Assembly (NCBI GenBank): GCA_963776935.1
Contig: CAVZOP010000002.1
Coordinates: forward strand, 434,001 to 498,000
Source of the DNA: JALOLG01 sp963776935
GTDB taxonomy: Bacteria > Actinomycetota > Acidimicrobiia > Acidimicrobiales > Ilumatobacteraceae
Direction of reading: 5' to 3'
Length of the DNA: 64,000 bases
This document shows positions 63,574 to 64,000 of the stretch, piece by piece (positions within the stretch are counted from its first letter, which is position 1; every line of letters starts with the position of its first letter). Under the pieces are notes generated by a model. It was given only the letters and a program-made list of their open reading frames with translations. It did no database searches and was not told the origin of the DNA. A program made the translations under genes and the position numbers.

Positions 63574-64000
63574 TCACTCGTTCGTTGTTGCAGCGGGGAC
63601 GAGTCCGCGGTTGACGAGGTCCTGGACGATCTCGTCGCGTGACATTGGTGCGGCTTGCCGGGTGGGGCTGGGGACGAGTCCGCGGTTGACGAGGTCCTGG
63701 ACGATCTCGTCGCGTGACAGTGGTGCGGCTTGCCGGGTGGGGCTGGGGACGAGTCCGCGGTTGACGAGGTCCTGGACGATCTCGTCGCGTGACAGTGGTG
63801 CGGCTTGCCGGGTGGGGCTGGGGACGAGTCCGCGGTTGACGAGGTCCTGGACGATCTCGTCGCGGGATTCTGACGCGGGTTGCGGTGTCGGTCGCACCGT
63901 TGCTCCACCAGAGCTCTGCACGAACGCGATCAGCGCAACGGCGGCGACGAGCACGGCCGTTGCGCCGAGCGCGATCTTCCGTCGAGTCGGCTCGCTCGAC
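63574..64000 (-). CDS. membrane-anchored protein with four 25-residue repeats (5' beyond window)
   Basis: The frame is open to the window edge. A basic segment (SSEPTRRKIALGATA) leads to one helix (VLVAAVALIAFVQSSGG), then a proline-rich stretch and four copies of SRDEIVQDLVNRGLVP joined by SPTRQAAP linkers, ending PAATTNE. The repeat predicts a short amphipathic helix of the kind that ends SHOCT-like or tether modules. Orientation suggests repeats outside the membrane. No function assignable. It lies upstream of, and points the same way as, the five-part fusion gene, 160 bases away. Confidence 0.65.
   Translation of the reverse strand, partial: SSEPTRRKIALGATAVLVAAVALIAFVQSSGGATVRPTPQPASESRDEIVQDLVNRGLVPSPTRQAAPLSRDEIVQDLVNRGLVPSPTRQAAPLSRDEIVQDLVNRGLVPSPTRQAAPMSRDEIVQDLVNRGLVPAATTNE
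63598..63864. repeat. four tandem 75-base repeats inside a coding region
   Basis: Units begin at 63598, 63673, 63748 and 63823, each opening GACGAGTCCGCGGTTGACGA. The first three are nearly identical at DNA level; the fourth keeps about 42 bases. The 75-base period keeps frame (25 codons). Near-identity at synonymous sites indicates recent duplication or ongoing homogenisation. Confidence 0.9.

Noticed and set aside
63598..63864. Regularly spaced repeats, CRISPR-like at first glance
   Set aside because: Units are directly abutting 75-base coding repeats with no variable spacers, in frame with a membrane protein.

Overview
The window is high-GC DNA with tightly packed, often ATGA/GTGA-overlapping genes and many actinobacterial families: AfsR/LuxR-type ATPase regulators, SARP domains, nSTAND ATPases, DoxX/TetR, DUF4190, DUF4242, DUF4389 and MMPL. 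It fits an actinobacterium, plausibly of the Acidimicrobiia type, but no rRNA or marker gene fixes this. Single-base frame breaks recur in otherwise well-conserved genes about every 3-6 kb. Many are probably sequence errors rather than true pseudogenes.

Layout. 1-6.7 kb: a LuxR/ATPase regulator cut by the window edge, small proteins, an Lrp regulator divergent from a 2-hydroxyacid dehydrogenase, a DUF2087 protein, a J-domain membrane protein and a DUF4190 protein. 6.73-19.61 kb: a tRNA-Val(CAC) gene whose 3' end is repeated almost perfectly at 19.58 kb (30/31 bases), with a third, diverged tRNA-Val 3' fragment at 15.42 kb. This looks like one or two tRNA-targeted islands. The inner part (about 7.3-15.4 kb: DoxX/TetR, winged-helix/hydrolase fusion, AzlCD, SMP-30, a broken regulator) is heavily frame-disrupted and holds no visible integrase. 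The outer part (15.6-19.6 kb) carries small alpha/beta-barrel proteins, a DUF4389 protein, a PLDc_N/SHOCT protein and an MFS exporter.

19.6-27.5 kb: two divergent, tightly coupled operons. One encodes a membrane-anchored CHAT protease and a patatin-like phospholipase. The other encodes a caspase-like protease, a VanY/peptidoglycan-binding protein and a ComEC-like metallo-beta-lactamase-fold hydrolase. Two caspase-clan proteases next to a lipase and a wall-active protein suggest an undescribed protease-triggered stress, death or defence module. 27.6-33.6 kb: PPK2, a GH3 glycosidase, a second metallo-beta-lactamase-fold protein and a secreted beta-helix protein.

33.7-52.0 kb: a large small-molecule locus. 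A leftward operon encodes a citrate synthase/citryl-CoA lyase-like protein, a ThDP enzyme, a CoA-acylating aldehyde dehydrogenase, an AP-endonuclease-2-type TIM barrel and a shikimate dehydrogenase homologue. A GntR regulator is divergent. Rightward genes encode a full branched-chain-type ABC importer coupled to a second shikimate dehydrogenase homologue and a Gfo/Idh dehydrogenase, then (past an opposed AroK-AroB fusion) AroQ, an unknown protein and an OYE-type flavoenzyme. The logic resembles inositol catabolism rewired for a shikimate- or quinate-like alicyclic acid. Both sigma70-like promoters of the locus carry a GACTATATT element over the -10, part of a perfect GACTA-N8-TAGTC palindrome at one of them.

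52-64 kb: a Usp-like protein, an MMPL exporter, a SARP-cyclase-ATPase regulator, and a 1605-residue protein that joins a SARP DNA-binding module, a Ser/Thr kinase, an nSTAND1 ATPase, one membrane helix and an extracytoplasmic ABC-type solute-binding domain. This last is potentially a complete one-protein sugar-sensing pathway. The window ends in a membrane-anchored protein with four near-identical 25-residue repeats.
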